DNA of 64,000 nt from Isoetes taiwanensis. Lineage: Eukaryota > Streptophyta > Lycopodiopsida > Isoetales > Isoetaceae. Under the pieces are notes generated by a model, which saw nothing but the letters and a program-made list of their open reading frames with translations, was not told the origin of the DNA and made no database searches. The stretch is taken from contig JAJEKV010000252.1 in assembly GCA_021234155.1 (NCBI GenBank), positions 184,001 through 248,000 of the forward strand. Direction: 5' to 3'. The position numbers and the translations under genes were made by a program. Below, piece after piece: positions 32,893-44,964 of this stretch (its first letter is position 1; each line of letters starts with the position of its first letter).

Positions 32893-32904
32893 GCTCTGAT
32901 ACCA
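32893..32904 (-). other. Primer binding site for initiator Met tRNA, histone-encoding element
   Basis: The minus strand reads TGGTATCAGAGC one base after an LTR end GACGTCACA. It marks a minus-strand LTR element whose internal region begins here and contains the histone-like gene. Confidence 0.85.
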
Positions 32905-32905
32905 T

Positions 32906-33833
32906 TGTGACGTCCCCTTTCCTCTACGATGCTACCATCATAGCAGAAGGCGGAGTTCATCCCCCTGACAGCCAAACTGGCAGGGGCCATCCACCTGACG
33001 CCAATCCCAAGAACTGGGTCAGTGAGGAAGATTGGATGGGTCATTTGCCCCGTCTTCCTTCGGGATCGAACTAGCTGCACATGACATCAATACATCAAAA
33101 CCTCGAAGGGTGAATACATCGTAACATAACATGTGTAATAGCAACAATCATAAATAACAGCATTAGAGGGGAATTTTACCCAGGCTCAGACTCATGGGGG
33201 ATCGACCGACGGCGGGTCTCAAGAAGTCAATGCAGACCGAATTCATGGCAAATGGATTGGGCTGGCATAAGAACATGGCTGTTGGGTCGTCCACTCCATC
33301 CGCCCCTCCCGTGCACACATTGCAGAGTAGGTTGAAAATTTTTGGGACCAGACCGTAGCCTGCCGGGTGCATAGCCAAGAGGGCTACGACTGGGTTGCAT
33401 CTCCCCAGTCCCGATGAGGCAGGAGGAGAGTCACCTTCCCCCCAGAGGCATGCATGCCCATCACTGGCGGCTAGAGGGCCACTGCCCGTATTCGACTTGA
33501 ACCTCATTGAAGGTGACACATCACCCAATGCCTTGCCCACACGCAGTGGAAAACCATTAATCCTAGCCCACTAAGATCCCTGGTAGCTTTACACACCAGA
33601 GGGATCAATCAGTGATGGGACAAGTCCCCCTTATTCCACCGGTCTAGCCCCGCCACTCACAACCAGGCGGGCTCTTACGCACGGGCCGCATTAATTGGGA
33701 ATTAATGAGGCTATCTAGATACATCAACTACTGAGGCTTTAAGGGTCTCTACCCCCTTTCCCAATACACAGGAGAGCATCTATCAAAGAACACCATCATC
33801 ATCAAAGAACTGAAATATAGAATAACATCTAAT
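32906..33833 (-). repeat. 5' LTR of the histone-encoding element, 3' part
   Basis: On the minus strand this is the downstream part of an LTR that ends CGTCACA at the PBS. The upstream part is 42240-42812; the chromovirus 33834-42239 split it. Sequence near 33720-33830 matches the related plus-strand LTR at 22160-22290. Total LTR length without the insertion is about 1.5 kb. No gene is seen in it. Confidence 0.65.
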
Positions 33834-34358
33834 TGTCATGAACCTACTCGAAAACAAGGAAAATACGAGGAAAATATGCAAGAAATACGGAAGAAATATG
33901 CCAAGATCGGCAAAGAATCTGATATATGAACAGGAATCAAGAATACAATAGCCCGAAGGCAAGCAGGAATACGAGACAGATGCCTAGAAGGCTCAAGACT
34001 GGCGTTGAACCGGAATGGTTTGACAAGAAGGAGGTGCCTCCTTATATATCTAGACCAACGGTCAGGATCGTGCCACTCCAATGGATGAGATCGCGCCAAG
34101 TGTCGCGCATGCATTTAGGTTCTAGAACATTCTAGAACGTTCTGGAGATTGTCCCACATATGAGGAAGACGTGAAGGAATGTCTTCAACAAATATTGGTA
34201 GCGCACTTGGCAAGGGTGTGGGACTCATAACTGGAAGGTTCGATTTGAAGTTCAAACCCATCTTGTGCAACTACCCCTTTGCATCCGCGGTGACGACCAT
34301 CTTTTGTACATAGGAGTATAATGTTCGTGATGATACTAATATTCGTATGGTCGCCACA
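33834..34358 (-). repeat. 3' LTR of the chromovirus
   Basis: Contains TATATAAGGAGGCACC (minus, near 34050), a TTCTAGAACATTCTAGAA pair near 34112-34130, and a plus-strand tRNA-like A box (TGGTAGCGCACTTGG at 34196) with B-box-like AGTTCAAACCC. Confidence 0.8.
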
Positions 34359-34372
34359 CCATCCCCCCTTTC
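34359..34372 (-). other. Polypurine tract of the chromovirus
   Basis: The minus strand reads GAAAGGGGGGATGG directly before the 3' LTR start TGTGGCGACC. Confidence 0.75.
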
Positions 34373-35990
34373 GATGGCCGACGAGTCCTCGAAGCTGGGG
34401 CCGGAGTACTCAGACTTGGCTTATGCGGGTAACGTCGGTGAAACTCCGCAATTTTGTCAGGTGCATTAGTCAGATTCTCAGGGCTCCCGTGTTCGTCACT
34501 TGGCGAGTAACCTTCCCAATCGACAAAGTAATACAATCGTAATTTAAGAAACTTGGGAGTCGGAATCTCTCGAACCTCAAACTCCTCATGATCATCAATC
34601 TCGACTGGTGGTGGAGGTGGAGGTACTCGATCCGGAAATGGATTCGCCATATAGGGTTCTAACAATGACACATGAAACACTGGGTGAAGCCGGACTGATG
34701 GCGGAAGCTCCGCGACGGAAAGCAACATCACCAACTCGCTCAATGATCCGGGATAGGGACCTAAGCTTACCAGAGTCGAAGCTTGTTACAAGGGCGAAGC
34801 TATCGGCAAATCCCGACTAAAGAGCCAAACAAGATCACCAACCGCAAACCGAGGGCGCCCGACGATGCTGATCCGCATGATGATTTATAACGCGTTTGGG
34901 CCTGGAGAAGATGGTGTCAAGATCATCCCAAGCATCGCGAGCTTTCGAGCCCGTCCTATGACCGGGATTGACTGAGTCATATCCAGAGCAATCAAAGACC
35001 ACCGGGATGCATGCCGAAATTAATAAAGAACGGAAGTCCGCCTTCTGTGGAGGCATGGACGTAATTATTATAAGCAAATTTCGCGGTAGCCAATCTGATC
35101 ATCCCGGCGATAATTGATGAAGCAGCCGCAAAATATCGCTCAAGGGTTTGATTAGTGCGCTCCACCTATCCATTGGTCTCGGATGATGTCGGAAGAGTTT
35201 TAACGTTCCACATACAAGAGTTGACGCTCCAAAAACCGGCAACAAATTGAGGGCCACGGCCACCGACAATGTTATCCGGTAAGCCATGGAGTCGAACCAC
35301 CTCTCAAAGCAAGAGAACCGATGTGGCTTCACTAGAGATAGAAGTGCCGTTTAAGGAATGAAATGTGCCATCTTGGAAAACCGGTCAACAACAACAAGGA
35401 TGCGCCATGGCCCCGGGAGGATGGAAGCTCGACAATAAAATCCATCAAATACTCTTCCAAGGACCGGCCTGAACCGGTAAAGGCTGAAGTTGTGCCATGA
35501 GGAAGATGCCTTGGAACCTTGGCTCGACGCCAGACAGATGTCACAGATCGAATAAAAGCTTCGACAGAAGCGATTTAAGACCTGGCCACCAATACTCTCG
35601 ACTAATAAGTTCAAGAGTCTTGGCTACTCCAAAGTGTCCGGCCAGAGGTGAATCATGGCAAGCCTGAAGAATTTGAAGCCTAGAAGCACCATCTGGCACA
35701 TATAGAAGCCCATCACGGAGCAGAGTCCATCTTGAACCTCAAAACGATCATAGTCCCGATCCCATCCGGCCGAGAAGATGATGCACGGTGCCAATGTGTG
35801 AGAATACATCTTGAGCCAATGGATCGGAGGGCGTAGATGCTCGAAATGACTCCAACAAGGTCAGATCATGAGGCCTCTCGAACAAAGTGAGAGCCATAAG
35901 CTGGAACCGATCAGGCCCTAAAATAACCTGTGATGGCTGATCATATGCAGGATCACCTAGTTTGGGCTCAAGGTAGGAGCGTCAAGACAA
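34373..35990 (-). pseudogene. Chromovirus integrase and chromodomain
   Basis: The C-terminal part reads LPPSVRLHPVFHVSLLEPY, the conserved end of Ty3 integrases, followed by EIDDHEEFEVREI, LYYFVDWEGYSPSDE and a helix (ENLTNAPDKIAEFHRRYP): a chromodomain that in this group directs integration to modified chromatin. Upstream pieces include a zinc-binding region and the catalytic-core wording FVVDRFSKMAHFIP-like (35351-35614). Frames shift several times, so no intact integrase is encoded. Confidence 0.8.
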
Positions 35991-36834
35991 GGCGTCAGGC
36001 TTTCCTTGGAGGGATCCAGGACGGTACTTGATCACGAAATCAATCCGGGATAATACTTGAGTATGCCACCGGGCCTGGCGACGGTTGAGCATTCGAGCAG
36101 ACTGAAAATATTCAAGATTTCGGTGATCTGTGTAGACTGTGACCTTATAAGGAGATCCCTCCAGGAAACGTCTCCATTCCTCGAAAGAATCCACTATCGC
36201 CAACAACTCCTTGTCATAAATGGGATAGTTGATTTTAGCGTACCGAAACTTTTCGTGAATGTTAGGCGATTGGATGCAATTCATGGTCATCCCCCCTCCG
36301 TGACGAGGATCCCACCAAGTTAAAAATCGAAGCATCCGCTTCAACAACATATGGCGCAAAGGATCCGCATGAGCAAGAACTGGCGCCGTGGTGAAAGCAT
36401 GCTTGAGAGTAACAAAAGCGATTCGCTTACGTCCATTCGGTCGGCACGTCCTTGACAAAGGAGGCATGTCAAGGGAAGAGTAATCTCCGAATAATCCGGA
36501 TGAAACGCCGATAGAAATTGGCAAACCCAAGAAAAACCGAACATCTCGAAGCGGAGGAAGGTGTTTGCCACTCGAAACGATCGGCGACCTTTTCGTGATC
36601 CATAGAGACTCCATGTGGTGTGATGCGATAGCCAAGGAACTCCACATTATCCTGTTCGAACTGGCACTTCTCGAGTTTGACATATAATCCATGCTCACAA
36701 AGCTTTTGAAGGACCTGTCGAACATGTCTTTCATGTTCTTCGAGAGTCTTAGAATAAATAAGGATATCATCCAAATAGATGATAACAAAAGTGTCTAAGA
36801 ACTCTCGAAAAACATCATTGGCCATATGTAGCAT
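35991..36834 (-). pseudogene. Chromovirus RT C-terminal half and RNase H
   Basis: Contains the RT catalytic YLDDILIYSKTLEEHERHV, then FLGYRITPHGVSMD and FLGFANFYRRFI, followed by RNase H (YDKELLAIVDSFEEWRRFLE, VYTDHRNLEYF). The upstream RT half is on the far side of the insertion 36835-39340. Frameshifts lie near 36560 and 36330. Confidence 0.85.
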
Positions 36835-39340
36835 AATAACAGGGGGTTTTCTTTGTGTTTTTGTACGCTTTTCACAAAGGTTTTCCTAAGATTTCATGGC
36901 GTATTCGAATGGATGTACTAATGTGTACATCTAGAGTGCACTATTTCTTAGTCGTTGATTTAGCTTTTTTTTTTTTTTCAATGGTCCAACATCCAAGGGC
37001 TCACAACAAAAGCCCTCTTTTTATTTTAGGGTCTGAACATGCAAGCCTCGTGGATAGCATTTCATGGCATTCTTGATGTTCTTGTGAGTGGAAACAGATT
37101 TGAAGTGGAAGCGTTCAAACCAAAAACCACGCCCAAAAGAACCCCAAACTAGGGTTTTTGCGAGCCCTAAATGCATCTTCGTGCCAGATCTTGTAGTTTT
37201 GCTGACTCCTGCTATTTTCCCCCAGATGAAGTAGAAGCTAGCAATCATGCTGGAGTAGAACCTTCTTGCAACAGAGTAGAATTTTTTCGCGGTTGATTGT
37301 GGCGTGATTCTTCATGTCCGCTATCGTAGTTAACGCGAGCCCCGCCCGACTTATGTCCGCCCTCAGCGCGGAAGGTAACCAAACGGGAACTTCATTGTAA
37401 TTGGATAAGCCATTATGTCTTTCAAGCTTACAGGTTCTAGCACAACCCGAATCATTGTCCAGAGAACCTTGATCTCGTTAGATGATCAATAGCTTGGAGT
37501 TCCCTAGTCAAAAGGAAGAACCTACTTGAAGATTTTCTCCATAACTCGATGATCCATGAATTGAGCCGAGGATCCTAGTGGGACTTTCCGGATTGCAACA
37601 GAGAAGGAGTTGATGAAGACCCAAATGTTTAGGGCGGTGATTAATTTTCTTTAGTAAGAGCCGCTATGGAGGAGCATTTGCCTAAGAGGGAGGAGTGGGG
37701 TTTTATGGGGCACGGAAGGTCCGCTTCCGTCAAGTGCGATTCAATGGCGATGGTAATTACTGCCTTTAGCTATGGCAAAGATCGTACTCTTCGCTCGAAC
37801 TCCCGCACAAAGGCCTCCCGCGCATCAAGTCTTATAATGCTCATGCCCAGAAGTTAGAGATGTGGTCTCTGCGGATAACTCTAAGCTTTGTTCTTGTGGA
37901 GCCGAGAGATGCCTCTTTATTGGGATGTTTCAAACAGCCGCAGGATTCGGAAATTCAGAGGCCATGATGGTGAGGTCTCCACCTTTAGCTTCTTTACCGG
38001 TTATATTTTTGAACTTATGAGATTCTTACCTTTGAAATTTGGTGAATTCAAGAAAATTCAACGAGCTCATTCACATGCTATTATTATTTCAAAGCATATG
38101 ATAAAGCATTTCTTTCAAGTTTTTTCCAAGATGTGGAAATTATAGCCGGACAATATCTTGACAGATTGGGCATTCTTTGCCATTGTTCCGTGTTTTATTT
38201 CCCTCTTGGTGATACCTGGCTATTGTATATTGTCTATCCTCCTTCGGTGAATATGTAAAAGCGGTCGGATGCTTCAAAACTAGCAAGGAAAAGCCAAATC
38301 GAGATCCAAAGGGCTCGCCTTGCCCTGGGATGGTACGAAAGGAAAATGGGGGATGGCTTATGTGACTTGTTTTCAAACATCCATTATTTCCTCGCCATGT
38401 TCTTGACTCCAATGAACGCCAATCCAATGAGTGTTAACCTTTTTGCAAGAGCAATAGGCCAATATCTTGACGTTGGGCTATTCTTTGCCTTTTTGGTAAG
38501 TTTTATTTCAAATAAGCTTTAGTGCTTATTTGGTTTCATCTGCAATGAGCTCCTTTTTATTTCTTAAGATTGCCGGAAGGGTTACCTGCGTGGTCACAAA
38601 ATTTCACGGGATCCAGGCTTCTTGTTGCATTGCAAAAGCCATGGTTAAATATATTTGGATTCAAGGGCTGATTCCTCTCTCAAGTTTGGCGATGTAGATG
38701 AAAATGAGGCAGCTTGGAGATGTTGGAAGAGTTCTTGAAATTATTCTTTGAAGAGTATACAAGTGCACAAGCAAAGGCCGCAAATGATCTTTATTATTAT
38801 CATGGGTTTGGAATGCAATATACTAGGGTGAGGCAAATTATGATGTCGAAGCTTTTAGGCCGCTATTGGCTAACTCCGGTTGACACTTCTCATCACATGT
38901 GGCAATTTAAAATATATGGTTTGCAATAACACATCATTCATTTTTGTATTTTTATTTACTTGTTTACTTCAAAGTTTATCTATGTTTGCTTCTTTTGGGG
39001 CCCGAAGGGCCCTTAATTTTTTTTGAATGTAACAACCAACATATTAATTAACACAAACCATTACATTCAACATGCCCTAAAACCCCCTTTGGTTTGGGTG
39101 CATATTCACACGGGTGACGTGAGGGCAAATGAGAGCCCCTATAATTATGTTTTGCATGTACAAAATTAACACCATATAGTATATTACCTCAAATCTTATA
39201 GTATTTTTATGAATCTTGTTATACAAGATAGCAAATTTCAGACATCTATACCCCACAAATGAGGAACTTTGTGTACGGTGTAGATAAAGGAATAAGGGGT
39301 GAATATGCCTATCCCACTCTTGTTGCCCTGAGTCTTGTTC
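36835..39340. mobile_element. Unidentified 2.5-kb insertion inside the chromovirus RT
   Basis: RT motifs stop at a MPFGLTNAP...IFQ reading at about 39340 and resume with ANDVFREFLDTFVIIYLDD at about 36825, so intervening DNA is foreign. The ends show CAGGGGGTT (near 36840) and TTGCCCTG (near 39325), a weak inverted match. No TSD is evident. Inside, a T(14) run (about 36966), AGGGCCC words and open frames such as 38714-38929 (EEFLKLFFEEYTSAQAKAAN) show no recognised domain. It may be a DNA transposon or host segment. Confidence 0.5.
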
Positions 39341-40900
39341 TTTGGAATATCACGGAGCATTGGTAAGTCCAAACGGCATAACTATGTACTCAAAATGGCC
39401 ATACCGAGTACGAAAGGCTGTTTTCCACTCATCACCCTCCGGGATCCGAATAAGATTATAGGCACCCCAAGATCAATCTTCGTAAAAATAGTGCGCACCT
39501 TGGAGTCGTTCCAACAACTCGGGATCGAGGAAGCGGATACCGATTTGGCAATCGTGGATTTTATTGAGGCCACGATAATCAATCGACCGTGACGCTTAGC
39601 GAACCATCCTTCTTTTGACGAAGAAGATAGGCGCCCAAATAGGAATCGAGAATGTCGAATGAAGCCGGTGGCTAAATTCTCTTCAATATAATCCCCAAAA
39701 CCTTCAACTCACGGGGAGATAGACCATATATCCGGACCATATGGCGGGCGTGGTCCCCGGTTTGCAAATCAATAGGACAATCATATGGACGATGCTCGGG
39801 GAGTTTCTTTGGCCTTGACTTTGTCAAAAACATCGGAGAAGTCGCCATATTTATCCGGGAGCATTGGAGCGAGACTTGTACCGATGCCGAAGCTAGCCCG
39901 ATGGGTGAACTGGATTGCAAACACCGAACTTGGATCTTGCCTTCTAGATTTATCAAACTCTCGAAGAGAAATCTTCGAGATACTGAAACCGAGGGCATGA
40001 AGAAACCTCCACAAAAGCATGAGCGGGAACATGAACATGGCGGAGCAACCGGAATGGTGAACTGGAGCAGAATGTGGACCGGAGCAAGAACTAGGGACTG
40101 GAGCAAGAACCGGAGCAGAGCGTAAACTAGAACTGGAGCAAGAGCAGAACTAGAGCCGGAGCCGGGACATCATCAAGAACATGATCAACCGGGGCATAGG
40201 CAAGGGGCGGATCAGAACATAGAACATCAAGGACGGAGTCGGGGCCCACGATATCGCACGGATCGAAGTCGATGTTGGTGTCGAGACCGATCCGCAGATG
40301 AACCGAACTAGAGCTAGAACCAAAGAAATCGAAATGATCTAGCACGCCAATCAATCATGGGTTATGTAGCTCGAGCCAGGCGCACTCCAAGACTATTGGC
40401 GATGAGGGCTAGCAATGAGATTGAAGGAAATACGACAAGAAACTCCCTCGAACAAAACTCAAGAGGCGCAGACATTCCGCGGATCGCACTCGAGGAGATC
40501 TCCCCATCCATCAATCACTTCGGATGCAAGGTGATGCTCAACCTTGCTTCTAGGGATGGCGTGCGGTTTATCGGCAAACGCGCACTATCCATAAAGCAAG
40601 CATTTGCACCACAATCAAGTTGCGCCAACACTTGCAATTCTCCAACTTCGATTTCAATGATATAGGGATGAAGAATGCCTTGCCGACCTTATCCGATGGA
40701 ATAAACATGTCAGAAATGTGGAAGGAGTTCGAGAAAAGGCCGCCACCGAGAGACTCCTACTACTGGACCGCCCCTGAAGTTTTCCGGCCCGATGAAGGCT
40801 TCCGCATGGCGCCCACGGCGATATGGCCAGCTCCTCCACGGTAGAGGCAAAGATTAGCCCTCTCCGACGCTGCTTCACCGGCAGATAAGGGTCCTCGAAC
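39341..40900 (-). pseudogene. Chromovirus protease region and RT N-terminal half
   Basis: The minus strand carries the linker HRPYDCPIDLQTGD, IYGLSPRELKVL and RT words [15 protein letters not shown]-like and [15 protein letters not shown]. Near 40850 a zinc knuckle is degenerate: the CCHC reads CLYRGGAGHIAVGA, with Arg and Ala in place of the second and last Cys. Several frameshifts. Confidence 0.75.
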
Positions 40901-41211
40901 CGCCTGATCAATGCGATAGGCTCGGGTCCGACCGCTAGATTCTACGATAAGGCCAGGGAAGGCGAGCTATAGGCGCTTGTGTAATTGGAGACCGACCACG
41001 TCTCTCTTGCCTACGTTCAAGAGCCAATTATCACATCGAATCTGCAAATCTGATGGCTTCTTCCAAACTCGGGGATCCTCCATAGACAACAACATATCTT
41101 TGACATCCTCTCGTAACCCCCTTCGAAACAATCTCGGTGCAATATCATCCAGGCGATCACCGCAATTTGACGAAATTCCCGATGCATATCAAGTCGGGCG
41201 AGAGCCTTGCC

Positions 41212-41673
41212 TTAAGTTGCAAAGTTTTTGGATCGGCTGTATACCGACGACGGTGTCTCCAAAGCATGCTTCGAAGTTCGCAGGTGAACACAAAGAAAAT
41301 CTTGCAACTCTGGGGCTCCTTTCTCCAATAAAGGAGCAAACCAACTTAGAGCTGGCCCTGTGAGAAGAGAACCAATCAGCCCCACTTGTTCTTGAGCTGT
41401 GGGATATCTATGAGGATGGAGCTGAATCACAAGCCTGATCTGATTCAAAAAACCGCGGAGCTTGGACCGAGTGCCGTCAAACTTCTCTGGCAGGCTGATC
41501 TTAGGCTCTGATAGCCTCAATCCCGAGCTAGAAGCAGATTCATGTGAAGCAATACGTTCCTTAAGCTCTTTATTATCCAACTGCAACTGCTGGCATACTT
41601 GAACAAGCTGCTGGACCTGTTGTAATAAAGTCGGAACCTCCTCCATAGATATAAAATCACCAACTATGAGCAA
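41212..41673 (-). pseudogene. Chromovirus gag
   Basis: Contains a glutamine-rich coiled start (LLQQVQQLVQVCQQLQLDNK) and the retrotransposon Gag core ISLPEKFDGTRSKLRGFLNQ and LIGSLLTGPALSWFAPLLE. Frame breaks downstream separate it from the knuckle at 40850. Confidence 0.8.
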
Positions 41674-41728
41674 AAAAAATGTTTAGGATCAGAGCAGACA
41701 AGAACCGGTAAGGGATTCCGGTTCAAAC

Positions 41729-42239
41729 TGTCATGAACCTACTCGAAAACAAGGAAAATACGTGGAAAATACGCAAGAAATACGGAAGAAATATGCCAAG
41801 ATCGGCAAAGAATCTGATATATGAACAGGAATCAAGAATACAATAGCCCGAAGGCAAAGGGGAATATGGAGACGGATGCCTAGAAGGCTCAAGACCGGGC
41901 GCTGAACCGAATGGTTTGACAAGAAGGAGGTGCCTCCTTATATATCTAGACCAACGGTCAGGATCGCGCCACTCCAATGGATGAGATCGCGCCGCATTTA
42001 GGTTCTAGAACATTCTAGAACCTTCTGGAGATAGTCCCACATATGAGGAAGACGTGAAGGAATATCTTCAACAAATATTGGTAGCGCACTTGGCAAGGGT
42101 ATGGGACTCGCAACTGGAATTCCAGTTGCGAGTTCAAATCCTGTCTTGTGCAACAACCCTTTTGCATCCGTGTGACGACCATCTTTTGTACATAGGAGTA
42201 TAATGTTCGTATGATACGAATATCCGTATGGTCGTCACA
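41729..42239 (-). repeat. 5' LTR of the chromovirus
   Basis: Homologous to 33834-34358. It carries the TTCTAGAACATTCTAGAA pair (about 42005) and a plus-strand tRNA-like segment: A box TGGTAGCGCACTTGG at 42079 and B box AGTTCAAATCC at 42131-42141, between which lies a perfect 22-bp palindrome (42109-42130). The other LTR differs at the palindrome. Confidence 0.8.
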
Positions 42240-42812
42240 CCAATCTATCTACCTAAACATCCATAGTTAGGTTCCTTTGTTAGGGCTTGTGATCTCAGAA
42301 TCTATAAGGCCTCTAAGGCTGAACTAACATGCTAAACCAGCTCATTGCAGGACTAAAAGTCGGCATTGCACAATAGAATAACCATTTACCTGATCCCTGA
42401 CTTGCTCCAGCTCCTCGGAATGCGTCCATGCCTTCGTTCAGGCTGAAGGCAGCTGCTCCTAGAAGATCTGTTGTGCAAATGCAGCTTATCGGCGCCTGGC
42501 AATGCGAACTAGGATCTTGGCTTGGCCGGAATGGCCCAAGGAAGCCAAAAATGCGAAAGGAAAAGGTTTAGGGTTTCCTATTTGGTTCCTTATATGTCAA
42601 CTTTTAGGGTTAGGTTAAAAGGGATCAAATGGGGTGTTGCCACTTGGCAAGGGGGTTTTAGTTGTATATGTTTAATATACATGCACAACCTACGGGGTTG
42701 CCCCCTAGGTGCAACCCTTTACGGCTCTCAAGCACTTGTCATGATGACATGTACGTGTGACGTGGCAGTATGATAAACGTATTCGGATCGTATGTTATAC
42801 TGGAACCTCACA
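42240..42812 (-). repeat. 5' LTR of the histone-encoding element, upstream part
   Basis: On the minus strand the LTR begins TGTGAGGTTCCAG at 42812 and includes AACCTAACCCTAAAAG and a CATATAAGGAACC TATA-like element near 42590. A purine tract (GCCCCTGGGGGA) precedes it. That is normally found before a 3' LTR, so a second tandem element may once have lain to the right. Confidence 0.55.
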
Positions 42813-44921
42813 TCCCCCAGGGGCTATATGCAGAAAAAATATCTCAATGGCTGCTATTGCCCACATGGAATGGGATATTTCCATTCACTGCCACTTTCAT
42901 AAAATTTGGGCACAGCTCGAACTGAACTAAATCTACCCAAGCAGTAAAATAACTTGCTATGATCCGCATGGAATCTGGAGCCTAGAATTTGATCCTCGAA
43001 AATGACCATGATGATGTCAAACAGATCCTCGACCCTCCTTCTCAACTGTAATGTTTGTAACATGTGCAAGTTACTAACTGCCAAGCTCATTAACTCATGC
43101 ACGACATCCCTTCAACAAAGTTAGGTGGAGCATTATTCTTGCACAACCTCATTCTTATTCAATTAGAAGTGTTTTTACAGTGGACTAACTAGGCAGAACA
43201 TTTTAGCGTTAAAGAAGTGGCTGAACCAAACCAGATATACGCTTCCTATAGCTCATGGTTTAAATAGCATGCTACATAAATAAAAATATGCAGAAGACAC
43301 ATGTTTATAGACCTACGCGTACCAAGAGAAAACTTCAAGTGCTCATACCATTGCAGTAAGAGGTGAGCCTATCATGTGTCTTAAATCAAAGGTATAGCAT
43401 AGTTTTTTACAAAAAAAAAAAAGGGGAAGCATATGGAGATGATGTCAGATGATGCTATGAATTAAATTGCTCAATAGCTTTATTTGGCATGTCTACTAGC
43501 GAACTAACAACAAGCAGGGCTCATAACATATCGAAGCAGTTTGACGAACAGATTTTGATGATGCCTTCATAAGTCGTCTCCAAATAGTTACCATTGTATG
43601 TGCAAATAGAGAATACAGGGTGAGGTTATAACGGAACGATTGAACATACATAGAATACATAGAGGAAATAAACCAGGATATTTTCTTTATTAAATGTTTA
43701 AAATCTTCTTTATTTGAAAAGTGAATTTTGAAAAGTGGATCTTTTAAAAGTGGATCTTTAAAAAGTGAATCTTTTTAATCTTTGAAAAATGAATCTTTAA
43801 ATCTTCTTTATTTGTTACTCCGCATGCAGCGGGAATATTGATCGTGTGCATCTATGCGTCTATGTTTCCATTTCGTATCCAGCAGATAGATGAATTTGCT
43901 AGCACCGGCAACAACAAGGTAACTTCTCGAGGTCCTTTTCTTTGTTAACCTGGTTTTGCTCAAAATGCGAAGCTCCTTTATTTTTTCATTAAATCTTTGT
44001 CCCTTTTGGGTTTTATTTCCAGGTTCTCTGTTTCTTCATAAGCTTTAAACAAGGTGACGGATCAAATGCACTAATGATCTGTAGTGCAATTACAGATTCC
44101 CTTTTTAAAAACCTCAAAATTTGGTACTTTTGGCATATTTTATATAAAAAAGGTACAGTGAAAAAAAGTTGCACGTTGAAAATGACCATTTTCGGATTAA
44201 GGAAAAATATTGTAGTTAAAGTAAGACAAAAAATAGCATTTTTTGCTACTCGGTTGCACGTTACATTGTACAAAGCCTATGGCCCATAGGTGGAGAACTT
44301 TAGTACAAATACAAAGAAGATTAAAGTTAATGTAAATACAGCCAGCATACTCTAGTCAAACAATGTCATGAAGGATTTAAGGTGTCAAGCGTAATCCTTT
44401 TAAAACAGCAGTTTATCAATGCGTACATAGAAACAGACAGTTAATTTAGAATACTGTGGAGCAAATGCAGGTCAAATAATAAATAATATATGTTTTTGTA
44501 CTCAATTACATAAAAGAGTTTAAATGTCAAGCGGGCAAATTTAGACATTTCTATTGCCATAGAAACAGAAGAGCATAGGCAAGAGGTTTTAAAAAAACGA
44601 CATTGTCTATGAAGTCATAAGCAACTGGCATAAAAAATGCTTCCTTGTGGATGTCGTCATATACAACAAAATTATGCAACAAATTTTGGAGAATAATTCG
44701 TTTCATAGACAGGACACAATGAAATTATTCTTTGTCTATGCCGTCATAACTAATCTATAATTTATTTATAATGCATACGGTCATACGTAGTTATGATCTG
44801 TAATCTATGCCATCACAATCAGAGGAAAAAAATTTCAAAGAAAGTATTGCTTGCCTATGCCGTCATAGGCAATCTATAATTATTGACTATGAATGCATAG
44901 CTAGAAGCTAATAAACAATTA
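42813..44921. other. No gene recognised; small repeats
   Basis: Holds a cluster of AAAAGTGGATCTTT-type tandem units (about 43718-43805) and, near 44605-44870, several CTATGCCGTCATA-like motifs (44733, 44801, 44852) reminiscent of subterminal repeats of DNA transposons. A minus-strand frame 42854-43102 has no recognised domain. Confidence 0.5.
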
Positions 44922-44964
44922 TTGCATGTCTATGCCTGCATTATTCTATATTCTTATAATTCAT

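Larger units (their letters stand above)
33834..42239 (-). mobile_element. Ty3-type chromovirus, nested, inactive
   Basis: LTRs 33834-34358 (3') and 41729-42239 (5') run TGTGACGACC to ATGACA on the minus strand. The flanks CTAAT (33829-33833) and CCAAT (42240-42244) fit a 5-bp target duplication with one change. The internal order on the minus strand is gag, protease/RT, a 2.5-kb foreign insertion, RT/RNase H, integrase, chromodomain, which is the Ty3 chromovirus order. Every domain has frameshifts or stops. It inserted into the LTR of the histone-encoding element and is therefore younger than it. Confidence 0.85.

Noticed and set aside
33827-33831. ATCTA at both ends of the chromovirus as target duplication
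   Set aside because: It would need LTR ends two bases outside TG...CA; CTAAT/CCAAT at the exact LTR ends fits better despite one mismatch.
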